From: Maribacter aestuarii
GTDB taxonomy: Bacteria; Bacteroidota; Bacteroidia; Flavobacteriales; Flavobacteriaceae
Direction: 5' to 3'
Assembly: GCF_027474845.2 (NCBI RefSeq)
Contig: NZ_CP107031.2
Location: forward strand, 1,874,501 to 1,938,500
DNA length: 64,000 bases
Position numbers and translations under genes: made by a program. The notes below the pieces were generated by a model. It did no database searches. It was not told the DNA's origin and worked only from the letters and a program-made list of their open reading frames with translations. Each line of letters opens with the position of its first letter. Within the stretch, counting starts at the first letter, position 1. This document shows, in pieces, positions 19,026 to 27,132 of this stretch.

Positions 19026-20342
19026 ATGGATTTAAAAGACAAATTGATTTCTTCCTTTATGGCGTTTGAAAACAACGTAGATGTTGAACATCCTGTCCAC
19101 GATGTTCGGATGGAAGCCATAAAGAATTTTGAAGCAAAAGGATTCCCTTCTAAAAAAGAAGAATCCTGGAAATATACATCGCTCAATAGCCTTCAAAAAG
19201 TAGACTTTAGTATTTTTCCAAAAGAAGAAAATGCATTGGAATATAGAGATGTAAAGCGCTATTTTCTTCATGAGATGGATACTTATAAAATAGTCTTTAT
19301 TGATGGAATCTATAGTTCTTACCTTTCTGAGACTACCCATGATGGTGTCGATATTTGCTTGATGAGTTCGGCTTTAACTAAGCCTATGTACAAGCAGATT
19401 ATAGATGTATATTTTAATCAAGTCGCTTCCAAGGATGAATCTCTAACCACACTTAACACGGCGTTTAGTAGAGAGGGGGCTTATATCTATATTCCAAAAA
19501 ATAAAATGCCTAAAAAACCTGTGGAAATCTTGAATTTCGCTACAGGCAATGAGGCATCACTCTTACTTCAACCAAGAAATTTGGTAATTGTAGAAGAGAA
19601 TGCAGAAGTACAGATTATAGAGCGACACCAAAGTTTAACGACTAACGAAATACTGACGAATTCGGTTACGGAAATTTTTGCTGCTGAAAGTGCCATTGTG
19701 GACTATTATAAAATTCAGAATGACGCGGGCACAGCCTCTCTAATAGACAACACTTACATCAACCAAAAAAGCAAAAGTCACGTAAAGGTTCATACCTTTT
19801 CTTTTGGCGGAAAACTGACTCGAAATAATCTGAATTTCTATCAGAACGGTGAGTATATGGATTCCACTATGAAAGGGGTTACGATTTTAGGGGAAAAGCA
19901 GCACGTGGACCATCATACTTTGGTGCATCATATGGAGCCCAACTGTGAGAGCCATCAGGATTATAAGGGAATTTATGGCGAAAACTCAACCGGTGTTTTC
20001 AACGGTAAAATTATCGTGGATAAAATCGCTCAAAAGACGAATGCCTTTCAGCAGAACAACAATATTTTAGTAAGTGATAAGGCCACAATAAATACCAAAC
20101 CTCAACTGGAGATTTTTGCGGACGACGTTAAATGCTCGCACGGCTGTACCATAGGTCAGTTGGATGAGGACGCATTGTTTTATATGCAGTCGAGGGGAAT
20201 CCCCAAAAAAGAAGCGCGTGCACTGTTGATGTATGCTTTTGCCAATAACGTTTTAGAAAGCGTAAGGATACCTGAGCTAAAGACACGGATCAACAAGTTG
20301 ATTGCCAAAAAATTGGGCGTTAATTTGGGCTTTGATTTATAG
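19026..20342 (+). CDS. sufD: Fe-S cluster scaffold protein SufD
   Basis: 438 residues, SufD, partner of SufB in the SufBC2D scaffold. Family marks are the N-terminal SKKEESWKYTSL region, the beta-helix core, HVDHHTLVHHMEPNCESHQDYKGI, and the C-terminal KCSHGCTIGQLDEDALFYMQSRGI with the conserved CSHG-T motif. Starts 18 bases after sufC. The terminator at 20374-20410 follows, which closes the first suf transcription unit. Confidence 0.96.
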   Translation: MDLKDKLISSFMAFENNVDVEHPVHDVRMEAIKNFEAKGFPSKKEESWKYTSLNSLQKVDFSIFPKEENALEYRDVKRYFLHEMDTYKIVFIDGIYSSYLSETTHDGVDICLMSSALTKPMYKQIIDVYFNQVASKDESLTTLNTAFSREGAYIYIPKNKMPKKPVEILNFATGNEASLLLQPRNLVIVEENAEVQIIERHQSLTTNEILTNSVTEIFAAESAIVDYYKIQNDAGTASLIDNTYINQKSKSHVKVHTFSFGGKLTRNNLNFYQNGEYMDSTMKGVTILGEKQHVDHHTLVHHMEPNCESHQDYKGIYGENSTGVFNGKIIVDKIAQKTNAFQQNNNILVSDKATINTKPQLEIFADDVKCSHGCTIGQLDEDALFYMQSRGIPKKEARALLMYAFANNVLESVRIPELKTRINKLIAKKLGVNLGFDL

Positions 20343-20373
20343 AATATTTTTAAGAAATACTTGTGCTATAATT

Positions 20374-20410
20374 AACGGTTAGTTAAGTCATTCTTAACTA
20401 ACCGTTTTAT
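20374..20410 (+). terminator. Rho-independent terminator after sufD
   Basis: AACGGTTAGTTAAG (20374-20387), loop TCATT, and CTTAACTAACCGTT (20393-20406), followed by a T-rich tail. The 14-base perfect stem ends the sufA-sufD unit. Confidence 0.85.
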
Positions 20411-20430
20411 TTTTCTACAGACCTTTTAAA

Positions 20431-20443
20431 TTAGCTTAGCTAA
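20431..20443. promoter_or_regulatory. Palindromic operator-like site TTAGCTTAGCTAA
   Basis: TTAGCTTAGCTAA is a perfect odd palindrome 27 bases ahead of the outer-membrane protein start. Its shape recalls DtxR/IdeR-type iron boxes (TTAGGnnAnnCCTAA), which would fit a site beside Fe-S genes. Resemblance only. Confidence 0.4.
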
Positions 20444-20469
20444 ATTAATATTTAACTAAAGCTTTTAAT

Positions 20470-21066
20470 ATGATGAAAAAACTACTCTTAGGAATCTTTC
20501 TTTGTGCATCGGTTTACACTTTTGCCCAGGACAAAAAATGGAGCGTAGAGGCAAATTATAGTATAATTCCAGCGGAAGGAATTGGTGGTGATGATGACAT
20601 ATTTGAGATAGGCCTTAAATACAGATTTTTGGATTTCAAACTTTTTAATCTCGGTCTAAGCGTAAATACGGGTTTCTCAACTCAAAAATCTGGAGATGAT
20701 TTGGAGGAATTCGGTTTTGAATCAAAAACTACAAATTATTATATACAACCTAGGATTTTTTCAGAAATCAAATTACCTGGAATTCCGAAATTAAAGCCAT
20801 CAATAGCCTTGGGATATTCTGTAGTTAATACGGACTCTTTTTTAATTCTTAATGGGGAAGACCTTTCTTCAGATAATACAAATAGTGGTTTTAATGCTAA
20901 TTTCGGAATATCCTATGATATCACTGGTCGATTCTTCGTGCAAGCACAATATGATTTCATTAGTTTAAAAGTCAGGGACGATATTTTCTTTAATGGTGAA
21001 GCTGTAAGAACTGATTTTACAGACAAATTGAATAATATAAAAATAGGTGTCGGTCTAAGGTTCTAG
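20470..21066 (+). CDS. Outer-membrane beta-barrel protein
   Basis: 198 residues. Signal peptide MMKKLLLGIFLCASVYTFAQ, then alternating strands with aromatic ends and a final FTDKLNNIKIGVGLRF, the pattern of a small OmpA-like/porin-family barrel with a terminal Phe. Lies between sufD and sufS but behind its own terminator and operator-like palindrome, so it may be independently controlled. Substrate or ligand unknown. Confidence 0.78.
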   Translation: MMKKLLLGIFLCASVYTFAQDKKWSVEANYSIIPAEGIGGDDDIFEIGLKYRFLDFKLFNLGLSVNTGFSTQKSGDDLEEFGFESKTTNYYIQPRIFSEIKLPGIPKLKPSIALGYSVVNTDSFLILNGEDLSSDNTNSGFNANFGISYDITGRFFVQAQYDFISLKVRDDIFFNGEAVRTDFTDKLNNIKIGVGLRF

Positions 21067-21113
21067 TGAGACGAAATTCCCTTTTTCTCTACTATTTTCA
21101 TAGGGATATCAAG

Positions 21114-21121
21114 TATCTTTG
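21114..21121 (+). promoter_or_regulatory. Promoter -7 box before sufS
   Basis: TATCTTTG matches TAnnTTTG, 18 bases ahead of the sufS ATG. It suggests sufS starts a second transcription unit. Confidence 0.55.
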
Positions 21122-21139
21122 CAGTTCAATAGAATTGTT

Positions 21140-22354
21140 ATGTACGACGTCAAAAAAATCCGTAAAGACTTCCCAATTCTCCAAAGAGAAGTAAACGGCA
21201 AACCCTTAGTATACCTGGACAATGCCGCTACCTCACAGACCCCGCAGCAGGTCATAGATGTTATTGTGGATTATTATCAAAACTACAATGCAAACATCCA
21301 TCGAGGCGTGCATGCATTGTCACAAGAGGCGACGGATAAATATGAACAGGCCAGACAGAAAATCCAGAAGCATTTTAATGCAGCCAAATCCCGTGAAATA
21401 ATTTTTACGTCAGGCACTACTCATAGCATCAATATTGTGTCGAACGGATTTGCATCATTGATAAAGAAGGGAGATGAAATTTTAGTCTCCGCTATGGAAC
21501 ATCATTCCAATATCGTTCCTTGGCAGATGTTATGTGAAAGGACGGATGCTACCTTAAGGGTAATTCCGATGAATCAGGAGGGAGAGCTATTGATGGATGT
21601 CTATGATAATTTACTTTCCGATAAAACCAAATTGGTATTCTGCAACCATATTTCAAATGCTTTGGGAACAATTAACCCAATTGAAGAAATCATTACTAAA
21701 GCACACAGTGTAGGAGCAGCTGTTTTAATTGATGGTGCACAAGCAGCACCCCATTTGATAGCGGATGTTCAAAAGTTGGATGTGGATTTTTATACAATCT
21801 CCGCACATAAAATTTGTGGGCCGACCGGAGTAGGAATGCTCTATGGCAAAGAAGAATGGCTTGGTAAGCTACCACCATATCACGGTGGGGGAGAAATGAT
21901 TGCAGAGGTTACTTTTGAAAAAACGACCTATGCAGATTTACCCCATAAATTTGAAGCAGGCACACCCAATATATGTGGCGGAATCGCTTTTGGAGCCGCG
22001 TTGGACTATATGAACTCTATTGGTTTCGACTCCATTGCGGCTTATGAGCATGAATTGCTTTCCTATGCCACCAAAGAGCTGCTGAAAATTGAGGGACTCA
22101 AAATTTACGGTACTGCAAAAAACAAGACTTCGGTCATTTCGTTTAACATCAAAGGACTACATCCTTATGATATTGGCAGCATTTTAGACAAATTGGGTAT
22201 TGCCGTACGTACGGGCCACCATTGTGCCCAACCTATCATGGACTTCTACAAAATACCAGGTACCGTACGAGCCAGTTTTAGCTTTTATAATACGTTACAA
22301 GAGGTAGATGTACTTGTCGCCGGAGTAAAACGAGCTAAGGCAATGCTTACATAA
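21140..22354 (+). CDS. sufS: Cysteine desulfurase SufS
   Basis: 404 residues from the ATG at 21140 (MYDVKKIRKDFPIL); an upstream TTG extension is unlikely. A PLP-dependent group II cysteine desulfurase that takes sulfur from cysteine as a persulfide and passes it to SufE. Visible are VYLDNAATSQTP, the PLP lysine in SAHKICGPTG at about residue 224, and the active-site cysteine in RTGHHCAQP at about residue 363. Length is normal. Follows the barrel gene behind its own -7 box. Confidence 0.97.
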   Translation: MYDVKKIRKDFPILQREVNGKPLVYLDNAATSQTPQQVIDVIVDYYQNYNANIHRGVHALSQEATDKYEQARQKIQKHFNAAKSREIIFTSGTTHSINIVSNGFASLIKKGDEILVSAMEHHSNIVPWQMLCERTDATLRVIPMNQEGELLMDVYDNLLSDKTKLVFCNHISNALGTINPIEEIITKAHSVGAAVLIDGAQAAPHLIADVQKLDVDFYTISAHKICGPTGVGMLYGKEEWLGKLPPYHGGGEMIAEVTFEKTTYADLPHKFEAGTPNICGGIAFGAALDYMNSIGFDSIAAYEHELLSYATKELLKIEGLKIYGTAKNKTSVISFNIKGLHPYDIGSILDKLGIAVRTGHHCAQPIMDFYKIPGTVRASFSFYNTLQEVDVLVAGVKRAKAMLT

Positions 22355-22470
22355 ATGTAATCCTCTAACATTTCTTTTGTAGCTTATCGATTGTTTTTAA
22401 CAATGCCTTCACAAATTGTTAAATATTAGTATCTTCTGCCGCATTAATAACCATTATAATTTTAAATTTT

Positions 22471-23544
22471 ATGAAAAAAGTATTTCTAGGACTTTCTATT
22501 TTATTGGCAGGGTTAACTTCTTGTGAAAAAGAGCAAAATGTTAACTTAGAGGAAAGTCAGTCCCCCCAAGAAATCACAGTGGACATGAGTGATTTCACTC
22601 TTTACGCAGATAACGATAATCTCACCGGAAAATCTGCAGAGGGTTTTGAAAAATGTGTATCCATGAAAAACTTGGAGTATCGCCTTGCTAAAAACAAAGG
22701 TTTGGCCAAAAAAATGTACGATATTGAGTACAACACGCGTAAAGCAATAGCCCTTAAACCTGGAAACGGTGGAGGAAAACCTGGTGGAGGCGGAAATGGC
22801 GGAGGCGGTGATACCCCAACCATTTATGAAGGGGCGATTAGCATTCCAGTAGTAGTAAATATCATTGAGCAATTCTCAGGACAAGTAACACAGGCTCAAA
22901 TTAATTCACAAATTAGAATTTTGAACGAGGATTTTCAGAATAACAACACCAATACGAGTAACATACCGGCTGAATTTGCTGCAGATGTGGCTAACTTGAA
23001 TATCAGCTTTGTCTTGGGAAGTACAAATAGAAAAGTAGATTCTAGATCTTCTTGGGGCACGAACGACGCGATGAAAATTCCTACGCAAGGAGGAATTGCG
23101 CCAACCGACCCCGCAAACAATTTAAATCTTTGGGTTTGTGAAATAGGCGGAGGAATATTAGGATATGCACAGTTCCCAGGAGGATCCTCTGCCACTGATG
23201 GAGTTGTTATTGGAACCGATTTTTTTGGTGAAACCTCGGCTGGAGGAATATATGGAAAAGGAAGAACAGGTACCCATGAAGTTGGTCACTGGCTCAACCT
23301 TCGCCACATCTGGGGAGATGGAAGATGTAATCGAGACGATTTTGTAGCGGATACTCCCTTCTCCGATAGGGCAAATTACAATTGTCCTAGTTACCCTACA
23401 GTCCACTGTCGCTCGGCTGATATGACTATGAATTATATGGATTATGTACAAGACGATTGCATGTACATGTTCACTAACGGACAAAGCGATAGAATGCGTG
23501 CGCTCTTTGTACCTGAAGGACCCAAAGCTGATTTTGTAAATTAA
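22471..23544 (+). CDS. M43-type (pappalysin/cytophagalysin) zinc metalloprotease lipoprotein
   Basis: 357 residues. Signal with lipobox LTSC (Cys18), a Gly-rich linker (about 98-113), then a metzincin catalytic domain with HEVGHWLNLRH (HExxHxxxxxH, about residues 271-281) and a Met-turn MNYMDY. Cysteines in the catalytic domain suggest disulfides. The family cleaves extracellular proteins. It ends soon after the catalytic domain with no T9SS tail; the lipobox suggests cell-surface anchoring instead. Placed between sufS and sufE and followed by a strong terminator, so it is a passenger in this region. Confidence 0.9.
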   Translation: MKKVFLGLSILLAGLTSCEKEQNVNLEESQSPQEITVDMSDFTLYADNDNLTGKSAEGFEKCVSMKNLEYRLAKNKGLAKKMYDIEYNTRKAIALKPGNGGGKPGGGGNGGGGDTPTIYEGAISIPVVVNIIEQFSGQVTQAQINSQIRILNEDFQNNNTNTSNIPAEFAADVANLNISFVLGSTNRKVDSRSSWGTNDAMKIPTQGGIAPTDPANNLNLWVCEIGGGILGYAQFPGGSSATDGVVIGTDFFGETSAGGIYGKGRTGTHEVGHWLNLRHIWGDGRCNRDDFVADTPFSDRANYNCPSYPTVHCRSADMTMNYMDYVQDDCMYMFTNGQSDRMRALFVPEGPKADFVN

Positions 23545-23570
23545 TAAGCTATTCATAAGGTTTTGATAAA

Positions 23571-23596
23571 AGGACATCTTTAAAGATGTCCTTTTT
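23571..23596 (+). terminator. Rho-independent terminator
   Basis: AGGACATCTTT (23571-23581) directly abuts its complement AAAGATGTCCT (23582-23592) and a T-run follows. Ends the M43 protease transcript. Confidence 0.85.
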
Positions 23597-23611
23597 GTAG
23601 TTTTAGTCCCT

Positions 23612-24016
23612 ATGAAATCGATACTTGGTAGTTTATTACTTCTTCTCAGCGTTCTGAATTGTGGGCAAGAAAATATGGAGCTGCTTTATGTAGCTCAAAC
23701 TCGTGGTTTTTTTCTTAAAATTGTTGTCAAGTCCAAAGTCTTAACGGTTATTAGCGAAAGAGATGGCGAAGTAAAAGAACGAGAACTTTCCGAATTAGAT
23801 TTTGAGGAATTAAAAACCTTGCTTGCCATTACGGATTTGGATGATGTAAAAACTTCAACTAGTTCAAAAAGCACTTATGACGCAGCGGCGATGGCTAGTT
23901 TAAATCTATCCATCAAAGGGAAAAGCTACCAATTTGATTTTGACCACGGTAATCCTCCCAAAAAACTGGAAGCATTGGTCAATAAAATCATAACACTTTC
24001 TGAAATAGTTGAGTAA
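23612..24016 (+). CDS. Small hypothetical lipoprotein
   Basis: 134 residues. Signal peptide with lipobox LNC (Cys17). The remainder has alternating strands (TRGFFLKIVVKSKVLTVISERDG) and a helix with LSELDFEELKTLLA. Not a family I recognise by name. Lies 42 bases before sufE in the same direction and may be co-transcribed with it. Function unknown. Confidence 0.75.
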   Translation: MKSILGSLLLLLSVLNCGQENMELLYVAQTRGFFLKIVVKSKVLTVISERDGEVKERELSELDFEELKTLLAITDLDDVKTSTSSKSTYDAAAMASLNLSIKGKSYQFDFDHGNPPKKLEALVNKIITLSEIVE

Positions 24017-24057
24017 GGAGATAAGATGTATTAATTTTACCATATCAAATTGTCCAT

Positions 24058-24480
24058 ATGAGTATTAAAGAAATACAAGAAGATATAGTAGATGAATTTT
24101 CGATGTTCGAGGATTGGATGCAGCGATACGAATATATGATAGAACTCGGGAAATCACTTCCGCTAATTGACGAAGAATTTAAGACCGATGACAATATTAT
24201 CAAAGGATGCCAGAGCAAGGTTTGGGTCCATGCAGAACTTGAGGAGGATAAGTTGGTCTTTACAGCCGATAGCGATGCTATAATTACCAAAGGAATCATT
24301 GCCATATTGATTAGAGCTTTTAGCAACCAAAAACCGCAAGATATCATTGATGCGGACACTGAATTTATTGATGAGATCGGATTGAAGGAACACTTGTCCC
24401 CAACAAGGGCCAACGGCTTGGTGAGCATGATCAAGCAACTTAAACTGTACGCAGTAGCGTACCAAACACAATTGAATTAA
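24058..24480 (+). CDS. sufE: Sulfur acceptor protein SufE
   Basis: 140 residues. SufE accepts the persulfide from SufS and carries it to SufB. The acceptor Cys51 lies in the family motif IIKGCQSKVWV, and SPTRANGLVSMI near the C-terminus is also typical. Followed 3 bases later by the sufT-like gene. Confidence 0.96.
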   Translation: MSIKEIQEDIVDEFSMFEDWMQRYEYMIELGKSLPLIDEEFKTDDNIIKGCQSKVWVHAELEEDKLVFTADSDAIITKGIIAILIRAFSNQKPQDIIDADTEFIDEIGLKEHLSPTRANGLVSMIKQLKLYAVAYQTQLN

Positions 24481-24483
24481 GTT

Positions 24484-24816
24484 ATGAGTGATATAAGTAC
24501 AGCGGAAGACAGTGCCGAGTTAGGCGAGAAAATAGTAAAGATATTAAAGACCATTTATGATCCTGAAATACCTGTGGATATTTATGAGCTAGGGCTCATA
24601 TATGATGTTTTGGTGAATGAGGACAACGAGGTCAAAATATTAATGACCTTAACTTCACCAAACTGCCCTGTTGCGGAAACCTTACCGGTAGAAGTAGAGG
24701 AAAAAGTAAAGTCATTAAACGCTATTAAAGATGCCGAGGTAGAAATAACTTTTGACCCACCCTGGACACAGGATTTAATGAGCGAAGAGGCCAAACTGGA
24801 ACTTGGTTTATTATAG
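24484..24816 (+). CDS. sufT: SUF-system Fe-S assembly protein, MIP18/DUF59 family
   Basis: 110 residues. The MIP18 (DUF59) domain shows YDPEIPVDIYELGLIYDV, the Cys-containing TSPNCPVAETLP and the FDPPWTQDLMSEEA tail. Proteins of this type help mature or transfer Fe-S clusters, and this form travels with suf genes in Bacteroidota. Tight coupling (3 bases) to sufE supports the role. The symbol sufT is by family convention. Confidence 0.92.
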   Translation: MSDISTAEDSAELGEKIVKILKTIYDPEIPVDIYELGLIYDVLVNEDNEVKILMTLTSPNCPVAETLPVEVEEKVKSLNAIKDAEVEITFDPPWTQDLMSEEAKLELGLL

Positions 24817-24837
24817 ATTTAAGAAGTAAGATATAAG

Positions 24838-25203
24838 ATGAAAGCCGATAAGGGTTTTGAAAAAATTATTTCCTGGAAGAAAGCGAGAGAGCTAAATAAA
24901 GAAATTTATCGACTCACCACTGCAACAGAGTTTTCAAAAGATTTTGCTTTAAGAGATCAGATTAGAAGAGCATCTATATCCATATCTTCAAATATTGCTG
25001 AAGGTTTCGGAAGAAAAACCAACAAAGAATTCATTTACTTTCTTAATGTTGCTCAGGCCTCGTGTTATGAAGTTAAATCTCAATTATATCTGGCTTTGGA
25101 TATAGGATATGTTTCAAAACTAGAATTTGAACCATTATTTTGTATTTGTGATGAAATTTCTAAAACAATTTTTGGACTTATTAAGCATTTACAAAAGCCC
25201 TGA
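24838..25203 (+). CDS. Four-helix bundle protein (S23/IVP, Avd-like)
   Basis: 121 residues. The pattern IISWKKARELNKEIYRLT ... LRDQIRRASISISSNIAEGF followed by FIYFLNVAQASCYEVKSQL is the four-helix-bundle family first seen in 23S rRNA intervening sequences and related to Avd of diversity-generating retroelements. Neither an rRNA intron nor a DGR is present in this window. Sits between sufT and DUF2480 in the same direction, 21 bases after sufT. Family members are often mobile; the function here is unknown. Confidence 0.92.
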   Translation: MKADKGFEKIISWKKARELNKEIYRLTTATEFSKDFALRDQIRRASISISSNIAEGFGRKTNKEFIYFLNVAQASCYEVKSQLYLALDIGYVSKLEFEPLFCICDEISKTIFGLIKHLQKP

Positions 25204-25223
25204 TAACTTAAAACTGAATTCTT

Positions 25224-25727
25224 ATGTCTGAAATAATAAATAGAGTCACCCAGAGCAAACTTGTCACGTTTGACTTGGAAGATTATTATCCTAAAGGCAC
25301 CAGAATAACACTCGATATAAAGGACTGGCTTTTTGACGGTATCATTTTAAGGGAAAAGGAGTTCCGTACCCATTTGGAAAATCACGATTGGGCGCAATAT
25401 CAAGATTCCTTTGTGGCAATAACCTGTTCCACAGACGCTATTGTTCCAGGATGGGCCTACATGCTTTTGACCACAAAATTGCAACCTTTTGCTATGAAGG
25501 TGGTGCAAGGCTCATTACAGGATTTGGAGACAATTTTATATCAATCTATAATAGACAATCTGGATATTTCGAGTTTTAAGGATAAATCGGTTATTATTAA
25601 AGGATGTAGCAACAAGCCTGTTCCTCCTAATGCCTATCTAGCTCTTACGGAACGCTTACAAACCGTTGTAAAGTCTATCATGTACGGGGAAGCCTGCTCT
25701 TCCGTACCCCTCTTCAAGAGAAAATAA
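25224..25727 (+). CDS. DUF2480 family protein
   Basis: 167 residues, recognised as DUF2480 by MSEIINRVTQSKLVTFDLEDYYP and IIKGCSNKPVPPNAYL...ERLQTVVKSIMYGEACSSVPLF. The family is found in Bacteroidota, usually beside sufE and sufT as here, and its conserved cysteines fit an Fe-S or sulfur role, but no biochemical role is known to me. Cytoplasmic, no signal peptide. Confidence 0.85.
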   Translation: MSEIINRVTQSKLVTFDLEDYYPKGTRITLDIKDWLFDGIILREKEFRTHLENHDWAQYQDSFVAITCSTDAIVPGWAYMLLTTKLQPFAMKVVQGSLQDLETILYQSIIDNLDISSFKDKSVIIKGCSNKPVPPNAYLALTERLQTVVKSIMYGEACSSVPLFKRK

Positions 25728-25794
25728 TGGAAAAATATTCGCAATATATGCGACTATTCTTACTTTAGCATTTCTATAAATTAAACACTATATC

Positions 25795-26724
25795 ATGAAA
25801 AAAATTATTTTTACTACGGCCCTTATGCTGACTTGTGCTTTAGGGTTTTCTCAAACAGAAGAGGAATTGAAGGCACAATTGGGTCCCAAAAAAGATTCTA
25901 TTGCGGCCATACAAGCCAGGGTTGATGCTATTAAGGCAGAAATTGCAGCACTGCCTGGATGGAAAATGGGTGCATTTGGTACTATTGGTGTAAACCTCAG
26001 CAGTTTTAATAACTGGTACGGCCAGGGTACCCCAGATGTATCTTCGGGAAATATAGCTGTAACCGCAAATGGTTTCGCAAATCTTAAGAAAGAAAAGTTC
26101 TTTTGGAGAAACTCAGCTAACATAAACCTAGGATGGGTAAAGTTTGATGATAAAAATGACCCAAATGATGATGACAGTTTTAGACAAGCGACCGATGTAT
26201 TTAATATCTCTTCACTTTATGGTCGAAAATTATCTGAAAAATTCGCCATATCTGGATTAGGGGAATATAGAACTACCATCTTGAACAACTTCAATGACCC
26301 AGGTTACTTAGATTTGGGTGTGGGTGCCACTTGGACACCTATAACAGATTTGGTGGTGGTTATCCATCCCTTAAACTACAACTTCGTATTCAGTGATAAT
26401 GATGCAGTTTTTCAATCTTCTTTGGGTGCTAAGATAGTAGCAGATTATACTAGAAAAATTGGTGCTATTAATTTTAAGACCAACCTTTCTATGTTTCAAA
26501 GTTATGAGAGTAGTGACCTTTCCAATTACACTTGGATAAATTCTTTTGGATACACCTTGTGGAACGGAATAGGAATAGGAGCCGAGTTCGGTTTAAGAAA
26601 TAATAAGCAAGAAGCATTGAATTTTGCACAAAATGGACCAACACCTGATCCCACTGCGACGTTTGATTCAATAGATAATGATCTGCAGACATACTTCTTG
26701 GTAGGCTTGAACTACGCTTTCTAA
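25795..26724 (+). CDS. DUF3078 domain-containing outer-membrane protein
   Basis: 309 residues. Signal peptide (MKKIIFTTALMLTCALGFSQ), a short coiled-coil-like helix at about 23-58 (EEELKAQLGPKKDSIAAIQA), then a region rich in strands of about 10 residues ending YFLVGLNYAF, typical of an outer-membrane beta-barrel. DUF3078 proteins are widespread in Bacteroidota and unstudied. Terminator at 26750 follows. Confidence 0.85.
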   Translation: MKKIIFTTALMLTCALGFSQTEEELKAQLGPKKDSIAAIQARVDAIKAEIAALPGWKMGAFGTIGVNLSSFNNWYGQGTPDVSSGNIAVTANGFANLKKEKFFWRNSANINLGWVKFDDKNDPNDDDSFRQATDVFNISSLYGRKLSEKFAISGLGEYRTTILNNFNDPGYLDLGVGATWTPITDLVVVIHPLNYNFVFSDNDAVFQSSLGAKIVADYTRKIGAINFKTNLSMFQSYESSDLSNYTWINSFGYTLWNGIGIGAEFGLRNNKQEALNFAQNGPTPDPTATFDSIDNDLQTYFLVGLNYAF

Positions 26725-26749
26725 TCTGATAAGTAAATCTATTAATACG

Positions 26750-26774
26750 AACCCGCCATTTAGGCGGGTTTTTT
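26750..26774 (+). terminator. Rho-independent terminator
   Basis: AACCCGCC (26750-26757), loop ATTTA, GGCGGGTT (26763-26770) and a T-run. Ends the DUF3078 transcript. Confidence 0.9.
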
Positions 26775-26914
26775 ATATGCTGGAATAATGCGTAGGGTCT
26801 GCTATTAAATTGAACAAGGCTTTAATACTTTGTAGGACTCCGAAAAGAAGAGGACTGTATATCCGTAGAATTAGGTTCAACCAATGAAAAAAGCCCTCTC
26901 TAGGAGGGCTTTTT
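26775..26914 (+). ncRNA. Candidate small RNA ending in its own terminator
   Basis: About 140 bases between two terminators with no open frame. A second terminator hairpin (AAAAGCCCTC 26889-26898, loop, GAGGGCTTTT 26904-26913) ends it, so something is probably transcribed here. An alternative reading is a bidirectional terminator serving hflX. No known RNA family recognised. Confidence 0.35.
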
Positions 26915-27132
26915 AAGGTTAAGTAGTTATCGTAAAATTTGGGGTTTTACTTCTAGCTTTTCTAAGTTAAATATCAATTTGGGGTCAACACTATCACTTA
27001 AACACACTGTAAATTTAAGGCGACATTTCGCTTTTCTACAATTTATGTTGTGAACATATCCTAAAATGTGGTGAAAAATATAAGCGGTTTAATTTCTCCG
27101 ATGAATGGTAAGAAATGATACTTCGATTGCCG
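26915..27132. other. Gap upstream of the hflX stop codon
   Basis: AT-rich 218 bases downstream of hflX. I see no frame, repeat or clear hairpin. Confidence 0.5.

Noticed and set aside
24838..25203. Diversity-generating retroelement beside the Avd-like gene
   Set aside because: No reverse transcriptase or template/variable repeats are present nearby.
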